In this document: in pieces, positions 19,591 to 28,554 of the stretch
Numbering within the stretch: position 1 is the stretch's first letter
How the letters are laid out: each line of letters begins with the position of its first letter
Origin: Guillardia theta CCMP2712
Lineage: Eukaryota; Cryptophyceae; Pyrenomonadales; Geminigeraceae
NCBI RefSeq assembly: GCF_000315625.1
Contig: NW_005434617.1
Span: forward strand, 410,645 to 452,391
Length of the DNA stretch: 41,747 nt
Direction: 5' to 3'
Translations under genes and position numbers: made by a program
The notes under the pieces: model-generated
What the model saw: only the letters and a program-made list of their open reading frames with translations
Databases searched by the model: none
What the model was told of the DNA's origin: nothing

Positions 19591-20345
19591 GAACCCTGTT
19601 ATGGGGACCACAATAAACCCCCTACCCATGGACTATTGTCCCCTACCCCACCATTGAAATCATCCAGCAGTACCCACCCAGAATTGGTACTTCTACAATC
19701 ACCCCCAGTGCTGGAACTACCCCACGACCTTGCTATACCTACCCCCGATTTGACGACCCCTAGTTGACCCATCCACTTTTTCACCACCCCCTATCAAAAG
19801 GAGCACAAGAAAAGAGTACCCCAATATTTCCCACAATTTGACCCCACCTAGCCTAGGTAACCCTTGGACCTACTAGATTCAGCAATACCACCCTCCATGA
19901 CCCTCTTCAGGAGACTCTCCCACCCACCCCTCGTACCTGCCACCGTTGGGGACGGCCAGAGGATTTACGAACCCTTAGTACAGTGCAAGGTTTTGAATAT
20001 ATATATTTGTACCACTCAATTTTTATAACATATCAATACAAATTTTGAAAAGGATCTAAAACTCTAAAACGAATCCCAGTACTACACGAACAAAAGTCCA
20101 ATAATATGTTGGGGTGGGGTCCATTGGTGTAATTGACAAGGCAGGGTGATTCTAAGACAAATAAAGGAATGATAAGGGGGGTGGGTTTAAAAAAGAAGGG
20201 TGGGGTGATTTCAATCTGTACCATGTATTGAATTTTTACAATATTATTTTTGACAGGGACTACCCCTACCCTCATGTGAGATCAAATGAACAAAATCTTG
20301 GGGAAAAGTACCCCAGTTCCTACCACCCCCACCCTCAAAGAGTGA
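19590..20345. repeat. CCCTAC/ACCCC-punctuated spacer
   Basis: Short runs of three to five C, mostly within TACCC, CCTACC or ACCCC, recur every 10-25 bp from about 19600 to 19970. The polarity switches to GGGG/GGGTGGG runs at about 20108-20205, then back to C runs near 20258-20335. No coding sense was found. The reverse complement pattern appears at 37735-38110. Confidence 0.6.
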
Positions 20346-20648
20346 TATGCCTCTGAATGTTTCAACGAGCATCGTTCCTGATTCAAACCTTTGATCTAAC
20401 ATTGAATTGATCAACAAAAAGTTTTTGAAATCTCATTGGAGTATTTCGGGATCAACGGTGCCAAACTTGAACGATGGCCCCCTTAAAAGTATTTTTGGGA
20501 GCTCTTGGATTCCAGTACAAAGTAAAATTGATTTTTGAAGAACTTTTTCGGGCCGACCGGTGACCGGCTCGGCAGGCCCGCCGGTCACAGTTGGCCCGAG
20601 CAATGGCAACTTGCTTGAACTTTCATAGTACTCCGAGTCTTTACTCAA

Positions 20649-20748
20649 AGTTAAGTTAAAGATCAGCACGAGGACAATCAGGAGAGTCGAGGAGGCTTGA
20701 CCCTGACACTGTCGCACTGAGTCAAGCCTCCTCTCCTTTAACTTAACT
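20649..20748. repeat. Fold-back (inverted-repeat) element
   Basis: Two nested exact inverted pairs are present: agttaagttaaag at 20649-20661 with its complement at 20736-20748, and gaggaggcttgac at 20689-20701 with its complement at 20721-20733. The left arm has about 25 extra bases that are shared with 10985-11046. It looks like a small MITE-like or hairpin element, but no target-site duplication was established. Confidence 0.75.
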
Positions 20749-20809
20749 CAGTAACTTCAGCCTGAGTGGCAAGTCATGACCGTGTGGCATGGCGGATCGG
20801 ATGAATGCC

Positions 20810-20838
20810 ATCCGATGATCCGATGATCCGATGATCGG
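20810..20838. repeat. 8-bp microsatellite atccgatg
   Basis: Three perfect units followed by atcgg, 5' of a GC-rich palindrome. Confidence 0.8.
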
Positions 20839-20844
20839 CAGCCG

Positions 20845-20889
20845 CACTCAGTGTCGCCGGGCCGCCCGGCGACCGGACCGTTCTGAGTG
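20845..20889. repeat. GC-rich perfect palindrome with flanking inverted 7-mers
   Basis: gtcgccgggc at 20853-20862 and its exact complement at 20864-20873 flank a single C. They are enclosed by cactcag (20845-20851) and ctgagtg (20883-20889). Confidence 0.85.
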
Positions 20890-21018
20890 ACAACTTGAGC
20901 CTCGGAGGTCGTACGGCATGGCAGCGGCGCTGACCAGGTTGAAGAGACGAGTCACGCTTGCTGGTAAATCTACAGGAAAAGAAGCAAACGAGCTGAGAAC
21001 TTACTGACCGTCGTGGCC

Positions 21019-21192
21019 TCATCGACCTGACTCTGAGCTACGGCTAGACTCTGACAGTCGGGGTCCGCCGATTACGGGAGATTGCTGTTGTTGCTGCTCC
21101 AAGCCCTCACTCCCACGCAAGCCTCCCCTTGTCCTCTCGCCGGTGTGCAGCAAGCCTTGCAACCCCCTGTCCTGCTGCTTCTGTACCCCTTC

Positions 21193-21225
<33 letters not shown>

Positions 21226-21401
21226 CTGTACCGCTTGTTGTTGTTCCTGCTGCTGTACTCCTTGCTGTTCCTGCTGCTGCTGCTGTACCGCTTGTTGCTG
21301 TTGTTGTTGTTCCTGCTGCTGTACCCCTTGTTGCTGCTGCTGCGGCATCTGCTGCTGCTGCGGCATCTGCTGCTGCTGCGGCATCTGCTGCTGCTGCGGC
21401 A

Positions 21402-21436
<35 letters not shown>

Positions 21437-21577
21437 GGCATCTGCTGCTGCTGCTGCTGCGGCATCTGCTGCTGCTGCTGCGGCATCTGCTGCTGCTGCT
21501 GTACAGATTGTTGCAGTTGCTGCTGCTGCTGCTGCTGTACCCCTGGTTGTTGTTCCTGCTGCTGTTGCTGTACAGCT

Positions 21578-21649
<72 letters not shown>

Positions 21650-21650
21650 A

Positions 21651-21682
<32 letters not shown>

Positions 21683-21775
21683 ATCTGCTGCTGCTGCTGC
21701 TGCATCTGCTGCTGCTGCTGCTGCAGCTGAATCTGCTGCATCTGCGTCTGCTGCTGCTGCTGCACCCCTTGTTGT

Positions 21776-21867
<92 letters not shown>

Positions 21868-21871
21868 TTGT

Positions 21872-21919
<48 letters not shown>

Positions 21920-22121
21920 ACAGCTTGTTGCAGTTGTTGTTGCGGCTGCTGCTGCTGTGAGCTCAGCAATATCTGCTGCTTCTCCCCGCCATCACTCAAG
22001 CTTCCCCCTACCCCTGAATGTAGCGGAGCCGAGACTGCCACACCCTGCTGCTGCTGCTGCTGCTGTACAGCTTGTTGCAGTTGCTGCTGCTGCTGCTGCT
22101 GCTGCTGTACAGCTTGTTGCA

Positions 22122-22152
<31 letters not shown>

Positions 22153-22166
22153 TACAGCTTGTTGCA

Positions 22167-22197
<31 letters not shown>

Positions 22198-22264
22198 TAC
22201 AGCTTGTTGCTGCTGCTGCTGCTGCTGTACAGCTTGTTGTTGCTGCTGCTGCTGCTGTACAGCT

Positions 22265-22327
<63 letters not shown>

Positions 22328-23393
22328 ACAGCTTGTTGCAGTTGCTGCTGCTGAAGCTGCATCTGCTGCTGCTGTACAGCCTGCTGCTCTTGGTGTGGAT
22401 GATGCATCTGCATCTGCTGCTGCTCCCCACCATCGCGCAAGCCATCCCCTGCACCAGACTGCCTCGAGGCTAGAACTCCCATACTGCTGCCCTCGCGCAG
22501 CCCTCCTGCAGCACCTGAGCTTGAGGCGGCTCCACCCTCCTGCTCCACGTGCTTCCCGATCGTTCTGTCAAGTTCGCCTGCCATTGGCCCGGAGCTCCTG
22601 ACAGCCACGCTTCCTCCAGCACCAGCAGATTTCTCCTCCTGCTGAACCCCCCCCGTCTCTGCACTGCCTCTCCCCTCCTGGCTGCTCGCAGACCGTCCGC
22701 TCTCCGCGCTACTCACCTCTGCAACGTGCTGCGGCCTGTGCCTGATGCTTGGGACCTGTGCCGCGTCCTCACTCGTTCCCGCCGACTCAGTTGGATTTTC
22801 AGTTCCTGCTGGGAGTTTCACACCAACGGGTTTCAGCCCCTGCAAGGAAGAAGCGCGGCTGCTCCGCTTCCTCACAAGCGGGGAGACAAGAAGGTACCTG
22901 AGGTCAGCTTGTGATGCAGGTGACTCAGCAGCCCGTTGGTGAGGGAGGCATACGTCTTGGCGTTGGACACGTTGACTGAAGGAGCCTGTCAGTGCTGTAC
23001 GCGCTAGGAAGGACGGGGGAAGAACCTCGCGCTAGATCTCCTCGCAGCAGGTCGAAGACGGAGAGCAGCTCCTCGTGGTCCACCAGGTTGTCAACGTTCT
23101 TGTCGGCCATGGCAAAGATGATTTGCAGGGCCTCCGCGTCCTGACGACCAGCACCGAAGTGCAGCTGCAGAGAAGAGGGGAACATCAGGGCCGAGCACGA
23201 GTAGGAGCACGGCATGTTACTTGAAAACTTCCTTGGCTGATCCCTGCGCTCCCGTCGTTCATCTCCCCGAAGAATCGCTTGCACAGCAACCTGAAGGAGC
23301 AGGAGCAGTCAGAACTTCACTTCCCTCCGTGCTCATCATGACGTACGTCTGCTCCTCTGCCGTTAGCGTGTTGACGTGCGCGAAGGACTGGCC
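21019..23393 (-). CDS. EF-hand protein with a giant polyglutamine tail (5' exons unresolved)
   Basis: Readable exons are 23393-23347 (HVNTLTAEEQT), 23290-23221 (LLCKRFFGEMNDGSAGISQG), 23164-23026 and a short exon near 22968-22886 (VNVSNAKTYASLTNGLLSHL), followed by the long last exon to the stop at 21019. The 23164-23026 exon carries an EF-hand loop, DKNVDNLVDHEE, inside FAMADKNVDNLVDHEELLSV. The loop keeps acidic or Asn ligands at positions 1, 3, 5, 9 and 12 but has Asn at position 6, where Gly is usual. The last exon is Ser/Gly-rich, then about 450 residues dominated by Gln (CAG/CAA on this strand), broken by AVQQ, LQQ, MPQQQ and QGVQQ motifs. It ends in a Ser/Gly/Arg-rich tail. The exact acceptor of the last exon and the first exon are uncertain. 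The family is not recognised. Confidence 0.62.
21200..22405. repeat. CAG/CTG trinucleotide tract
   Basis: About 1.2 kb of mainly CTG triplets on the plus strand, with pure runs of more than 20 units near 21577-21650 and 21778-21862. It also has higher-order units built on ctgtacagcttgttgcagtt repeated between about 21900 and 22345. It codes for polyGln on the minus strand. Confidence 0.95.
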
Positions 23394-23817
23394 CTGGAAC
23401 GACGTGAGGACGACAGGTAGGAGGAGGAGAAGGACGAGAAGGAGGAGGAAGAGGACAAGAAGCAGCAGCATGGTGGTGGTAGTGGTGGAGGAGCAGAAGG
23501 CTGACCTCGCATGACGACGCTACTTTGCCTTGTGTCGGGCTCACTATGTTCATGTAACCATGCGACTCTGTCCTCCGGGTGTTGCTGGAACAAGAACGGC
23601 AGAAGAACTTTGAGGACTTTGCATGCACTGAGAGACTGGTGGCCTTGGGGTAAGAGCAGATGCCGTCCTCATAGCGAAAGTATTCACAAGTGCTGCTCTC
23701 CTGACATAGCCTGCGCCACGCCCATGAGTGAAGGTGGTAGAAGAGGAAAAGGGAAGGGGAAGCAGAGGGCGGCGAAATTGTGGAGAACGAGGGGTGGTTG
23801 TAGTAGATGCACGATAC

Positions 23818-23862
23818 AGGAGGAGGAGGAGGAGGTGGTGGTGGTGGTGGTGGTGGTGGTGG

Positions 23863-23901
<39 letters not shown>

Positions 23902-23905
23902 CGAC

Positions 23906-23946
<41 letters not shown>
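23818..23946. repeat. Compound microsatellite (GGA)n (GGT)n (GAT)n
   Basis: Runs of gga, then about nine ggt, then more than 20 gat units with a gac interruption. They lie between the stop of the glycosyltransferase-like gene and the first readable exons of the EF-hand gene. Confidence 0.95.
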
Positions 23947-23947
<1 letters not shown>

Positions 23948-23959
23948 AACGGTTTCAAG

Positions 23960-25963
23960 TCACCTGCAGCACTGTAACATGGTCTCGGCTGTTCCTCGGA
24001 TAATCCCAACATTCTCCGACATGATACGAGAATACTTCTGGTCCATGTACCTCGCAAACGCCCCGACGATGAATCGGTCGCAAGTCCACGTGCACCCGCA
24101 CTGAGAGTCGAGAGGGTCGTGCGTGCTGCGATGGTCTGACCTCTCATCGACAGGCGCGACGCTCGCGTTCCAGACGTGAGACGAGTCGTGGACAGCGATG
24201 CTGTCCGCTGGGTCCCCGGGGGGGAGGATGATCACGTCCGACGAGGAGTTGGGGGAGGTTTCTGCAGCCAAGGACGCGTTCTCATGCGCGCCTGACCGCA
24301 GGCCGGACGGGAAGGACTGAGGGAGGACACAGCTGACCGTCATGTAGAAGTTGGACGTGCACCTCTTGGCGATAAACTCTGAGATCAGTGAGCCTCCTCT
24401 GCTGATCTCTGGGTTGAGGTGGAACTTGTGCTGGTAGTCCACGTTGTACCTTATGGGCATCTCCCCGTCTGAGGTGCTCTCGATGTGGTGAGTCACCAGC
24501 ACCGTTCTCAGCTTGCGGAAGTTCTCAGCTGGGTACACGCTGGAGATCCAGTCGTCCATCCACCAGTCCATGAGCACGGGGGGGTAGTGGACCCCGAAGA
24601 TGTGCAGGTGCGTGACGTGCACGAAGTCATGTGTCAGGATCCTCTCGTTCCCTTCCCGGCACGTGGGTCCCACCACCCCCACGTTGGGAGGCTTAAAGGA
24701 GAGCAGAGTACGGATGTAGGACGAGGTCCACGCGGTTCTGAACTCAGTGTCGTCGTTGATGCGGTAGATGTAGTCTGCCCCGTCCAGAGCCGCCGAGGAG
24801 GAGAGAAAGTTGAAGACGGGGCCTGGCTTCTTCAGCAAGTTCTCAAACCCCAGCACGGCTAGTTGCATCTCGACTCCGCGCTGGAGGTTGGGGTTGCGGA
24901 TTTGGGTTTCGAAGTGAACCTTGATCTGCTGGAGGACCTGCTGGTTGTCGAAGAACAAGTCCCCCACGTCATACCCCATGTACACCGCATAGTCATACCC
25001 CAGCTCGGCCGTCTGGCTGATCGACGGGAGGCAGAACCTGATCAGAGGGACCTCTTCGATGCCCTTCCAGCGGAAACCATGGGAAGTGACAGGGATGAGA
25101 ACGGCGACACGGGGGAACTTGACTCCTGTCCTCTCCCTCCACATCGCCCTCTTCTTCCTCCTCGCTGCCTCCCAGATCCCTTCCGTTGTGATAGAGAAGG
25201 GCAGGTTTATCCGTCTCGACCTCGAGAACCAGCTCCCCGTCTCCTTGCTCGCCTGCAGCTGCACAGCGCTGGCGTCGCACCCCACGCTCGTGAAGCAGTC
25301 GCAGTTGAGGCTGGTCCACTCCTCCTGCAGCGATTTGGGCAGCCACCCCCACGACCGACCGGGGAGGACGCTATACTTCTTCTCCATGTCCTTGCACTTG
25401 GTCCCTGCCCCCTGGTTACTCAGTACGCTTCTTTTCTCGTCCAGGAGCTCATCGCAACGAAGGTCCCTCCACAGTCTCTTCTCCTCCTGCGGCTGGGAGG
25501 AATGTCCCCGCATCCGCTGCTTCCTCCACAGGCTGTCAAGGTTGCGGCATCGCTGCTTGTCGCGACTAAATTCGTCCTTGTCCTGCACCACCCGAGTCCT
25601 CGAGCTCCAGGAGTCGAGGCCTTTGGACTCTCCCGTTTCGATCTGACTGTGGAAGGAGAAGTGTAACGTCGTCACAAATATGATGACGAACAAGAGCAGC
25701 GTGTACAAGTTCGATCGGCAGGGGTAGAAGATACAGCTCAACAGTTCTGACGTGAACACGGCACAAGTAGCAAACGCGTCCTGCATGCATTCCTCCACGT
25801 CGGTGGAGTCTGGATCTATCGCTCTCTTCATAGATCCTCGCTCAGGTTTCTTCACCTTCCTCACCTGCCTCGGCTGCATCAGCAGCTTCGGCTGAAACTT
25901 CTTGGGTTTCTCCATGCTCGAAACGGTTCCAACCCTTGAACTCGGCCCTCCCCGTGCAGTCAA
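23960..25963 (-). CDS. Type II membrane glycosyltransferase-like protein
   Basis: A single long open frame of 667 codons. A basic N-terminus is followed by one membrane segment at about residues 84-104 (LYTLLLFVIIFVTTLHFSF), the layout of a Golgi type II enzyme. A luminal stem follows, then a GT-A-like core: FPRVAVLIPVTS (about 283-294), GADYIYRINDDTEF (395-408, a DxD-like acidic motif) and NVGVVGPTCREGNE (427-440). HDFVHVTHLHIFG and DWWMDDW (466-472) come next. The Cys-rich tail (CGCTWTC) precedes the stop. The start may instead be the second Met at about 25915 (MEKPKKFQPKLL), since 25963 leaves almost no room upstream. Donor and acceptor sugars cannot be told. No introns are needed, unlike the neighbours. 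Transferase assignment is by motif pattern only. Confidence 0.7.
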   Translation of the reverse strand: MTARGGPSSRVGTVSSMEKPKKFQPKLLMQPRQVRKVKKPERGSMKRAIDPDSTDVEECMQDAFATCAVFTSELLSCIFYPCRSNLYTLLLFVIIFVTTLHFSFHSQIETGESKGLDSWSSRTRVVQDKDEFSRDKQRCRNLDSLWRKQRMRGHSSQPQEEKRLWRDLRCDELLDEKRSVLSNQGAGTKCKDMEKKYSVLPGRSWGWLPKSLQEEWTSLNCDCFTSVGCDASAVQLQASKETGSWFSRSRRINLPFSITTEGIWEAARRKKRAMWRERTGVKFPRVAVLIPVTSHGFRWKGIEEVPLIRFCLPSISQTAELGYDYAVYMGYDVGDLFFDNQQVLQQIKVHFETQIRNPNLQRGVEMQLAVLGFENLLKKPGPVFNFLSSSAALDGADYIYRINDDTEFRTAWTSSYIRTLLSFKPPNVGVVGPTCREGNERILTHDFVHVTHLHIFGVHYPPVLMDWWMDDWISSVYPAENFRKLRTVLVTHHIESTSDGEMPIRYNVDYQHKFHLNPEISRGGSLISEFIAKRCTSNFYMTVSCVLPQSFPSGLRSGAHENASLAAETSPNSSSDVIILPPGDPADSIAVHDSSHVWNASVAPVDERSDHRSTHDPLDSQCGCTWTCDRFIVGAFARYMDQKYSRIMSENVGIIRGTAETMLQCCR

Positions 25964-26512
25964 GGCATGAGCTTCAGCTCCTCCTCCTCCTCCTCATCGT
26001 CGCATCTTCCAGTCCCTAGTCGGTCCAACTCTCTCCCCTCACTTCCTCGAGCTCTCCCCCCCACCCCCTTCCCTCCCATAGCTCCATGCCACCACGCCAT
26101 CGCAAACGATGTGGCGAGGATGAGTGGGGATGAGGGCTACATAGCGCCTTTTGTGTACGGGCATGAAGGGGATGAGGGTGAAGATGTTTCAGTCAATTCT
26201 GAAGTGAACACCGCGATGGCTACGCATGTGCGGGGCGGGACGGGGGGAGGAGGAGGAGGAGGGGGAAAGGGAGAGGGAGGGAAGGATAACGATGGCATGG
26301 GGAAGAAGGATAAGAAGAGATGTGTTGGGGTAGGAAGCCAAGAGAGGACAGCAAGCCGTAGAGCTCAAGTAGACGAGGGTTTAGGGGAGGAATGGGCGTG
26401 GCATGGCAACAAGATGCGAGTTATGGCACAGACAAGAAGGGGGAGGAGAGGAAGGAGCGACGAGGAGCAACTTTCTTTGGTTCTGACCTCTTGCTTGTCA
26501 AGACCCGTTCCC
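25964..26512. promoter_or_regulatory. Divergent region between the glycosyltransferase-like gene and DnaJ gene
   Basis: Probably holds the promoters and 5' UTRs of both genes. A plus-strand open frame runs through it in frame with the J domain (from 25967) but is low-complexity Ser, Gly and Arg. It could be an N-terminal extension of the DnaJ protein, though I prefer the Met at 26513. Confidence 0.4.
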
Positions 26513-28534
26513 ATGCCACGAGACTACTATGAAGTGCTCGGGGTTCAGAAGAGTGCGGAAAAGCGGGACATCGAAAAAGCGTACTGAAGCACTGACCTGT
26601 TCTGGATGGCGGTAAAAGTCTTGCAGGTACAAGAAGTTAGCGTTAAAATGGCACCCGGACAAGAATCCTGATCGTCCTCAGCATGCCGAGGTAGAGAGCA
26701 CGTGGAGCTTTCTTCAAATCAACTCAAACATTGAATGCAGAAAATGTTCAAGGAGATCAACGAGGCGTATCAGGTGGGCGGCAGCTGGATATGTCGATGC
26801 ATCATGGCTGATCATGTCGCCTCCATCAGATCCTCACCGACGACCAGAAGAGAGCTCGATACGATCAGTTCGGACACGAAGGCGCCAACATGGGAATGGG
26901 TGGAGGCGCTAGGCATGGAGGGATGTACGCGCAGGAGTACGTGGAAGCTGCTGATGCGAGAGAGGAGCGTGTGACATGCTGTGTGGCAGGATGAGACCAG
27001 AAGATCTCTTCAACTTCTTCGACCACATGGGTTCTGGTGCGACTCCCCTCCACGTCATCTCACTTTCCCCCTCCTTCCTTGTCCTCCTCCTCTTCCCTCC
27101 CCTCTCCCGCCACCCGCAGCATCGTCGACCGTCACCGACTGCTTTCAGGCTTTGCCTTCGGTCCTGGCGTGCATTTCCGGTTTGGGCCTGGAGGAGCTCG
27201 TTACTATCACGGTTTGAACTGCACCTGAGCTTGAAGTCCTTGACACTTTTCTTTTGTCTTGCTGTTGTTTTTCCATGCGATGTTGTGTACTGGTTGCTTC
27301 TTTCTGCCTTCCTCTTGTTGTTGCAGCAAGAGGTAACACCTGTTGTCTGATGCCAGTGATTGTTGTCTGATGTCTGACTTTTGGCTGCCTTCAAGTGTGA
27401 TTGTGTTACCGAAATCGTAATTTTGTGTTTTTGTGGTGTTCAGGATCGACAAGGAGACAGGCGCCTCAACAGCCTGATAGCACTTTTGGACTTTTGCAGG
27501 TCAGTTGTCCTCACCTCCATCTTCATCTTCATCTTCATCTTCATCTTCATCTTCATCTTCACTTTTCCTCTGCCTCTTCATCTTCATCTTCATCTTTGTC
27601 CATCTTCCATCCTTTGTGTCACTACCTTATACACCTTGTTGCTGACTGCTTTCTCAGCTGATGCCGATCTTGTTGATGTTCCTCTTCATGTTCAGCAATT
27701 TCTCAACCAACGAGAAATCTTCGACAGCCTCCCAGGTTCTGCTCGACATCAAAACGACAACCTTCTTGACCTCCCGTAGTTCACGTTTGAGAGAGATTCC
27801 ATCCACATTGTGAAGCGAAGCTCTTCCATGCGAGGAGTTCCATACTACGTCAGACCAGCCTTCGAGAGTGCGGTAGATACATTGCTCTCCTCTCCTCTCC
27901 ACTCGCCTCGTCCCGTCCGCAGTCCTGCTTCGCTGTGCAGTGCTCTGCTCTGCTCTTCTCTGCTCCCCTATGCTTTCCTGTCCTTTGCTCTTCCATGCTC
28001 TCTTCTGTGCTCCTCTGCTCTGCTCCTCCATCTCCTCCCCCTCCCAACTCTCTTCTCCCCTTTACTCTTCACGCTCGTTTGCTCACATGCTTGCTGTAGA
28101 TGCATGCTCGCTTCGGGGATCGATCACACTGGATGGAAGAGTTTGACGTGCGTTCCTCCTGGTGCTCCTTGTGCTCCTGAGAAAACTTGTGGCAGGTGCG
28201 GGTGGAGGCAGACTATCACGCGAAGCTGCGGAAAGATTGCGATGCGGAGACGAAGAAGAGGGAGAAGCAGATGAAGGTGCAGAGAGTGGAGCATGAAGGA
28301 TGCAAGGGAGAATTGGATGGGGGGAGAGGGAAGGGAGAGAAGGGAGGAGAGGAGGGAAGGAAGTTGAGGGAGGGGAGGAGGGGAGGGAGTTGAGGGGATG
28401 AAGAGAGGAGAAGGAGCTGACTTGGTCGGCAGTCGGCGATGGTGAGTGAGAGCGTCGAGGAGATGAAGAAATCATTCTCCGACACGATGCCCAGCTGCGA
28501 GAAGCTCTACGATGTCTTTGGGGATTTTTACTGA
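26513..28534 (+). CDS. ER-membrane J-domain protein, DNAJB12/DNAJB14/Hlj1 type
   Basis: Twelve exons join in phase to give 277 residues: 26513-26580, 26627-26690, 26741-26773, 26830-26936, 26990-27030, 27149-27211, 27444-27499, 27658-27735, 27780-27872, 28100-28147, 28196-28276 and 28433-28534. The J domain starts at once (MPRDYYEVLGVQKSAEKRDI). It has LKWHPDKNPD with the HPD triad that stimulates Hsp70, then QILTDDQKRARYDQFGHEGA. MRPEDLFNFFDHMG and a Gly/Phe-rich stretch (FAFGPGVHFRFGPGG) follow. A membrane segment QLMPILLMFLFMFSNF matches the QLMPIL... segment of human DNAJB12. The tail (GVPYYVRPAFES, ADYHAKLRKDC, MPSCEKLYDV) follows the DUF1977 region. Such proteins recruit Hsp70 to the cytosolic face of the ER for folding and ERAD. 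The usual N-terminal 100 residues of animal homologues are absent unless the upstream frame is used. Confidence 0.92.
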
Positions 28535-28554
28535 TAGTCGTCATGCTACGAGTG

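Noticed and set aside
21082-22601. Plus-strand polyLeu and polyAla ORFs (up to 490 codons)
   Set aside because: They are other frames of the CAG/CTG tract. The minus-strand polyGln frame has non-repeat coding ends and upstream EF-hand exons.
23490-23830. First exons of the EF-hand gene (e.g. CEYFRYEDGICSYPKATS or VLLPFLFQQHPEDRVAW)
   Set aside because: Two overlapping frames both look codable and both can be spliced. I could not choose between them, so the gene is started at the first firm exon.
23511-24104. Plus-strand ORF with a run of methionines
   Set aside because: The frame is opened by the GAT/ATG microsatellite and lacks any motif.
25967-26512. N-terminal extension of the DnaJ protein
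   Set aside because: Open and in frame, but low complexity. It would put the two divergent start codons 3 bp apart. Kept as an alternative, not as the main call.
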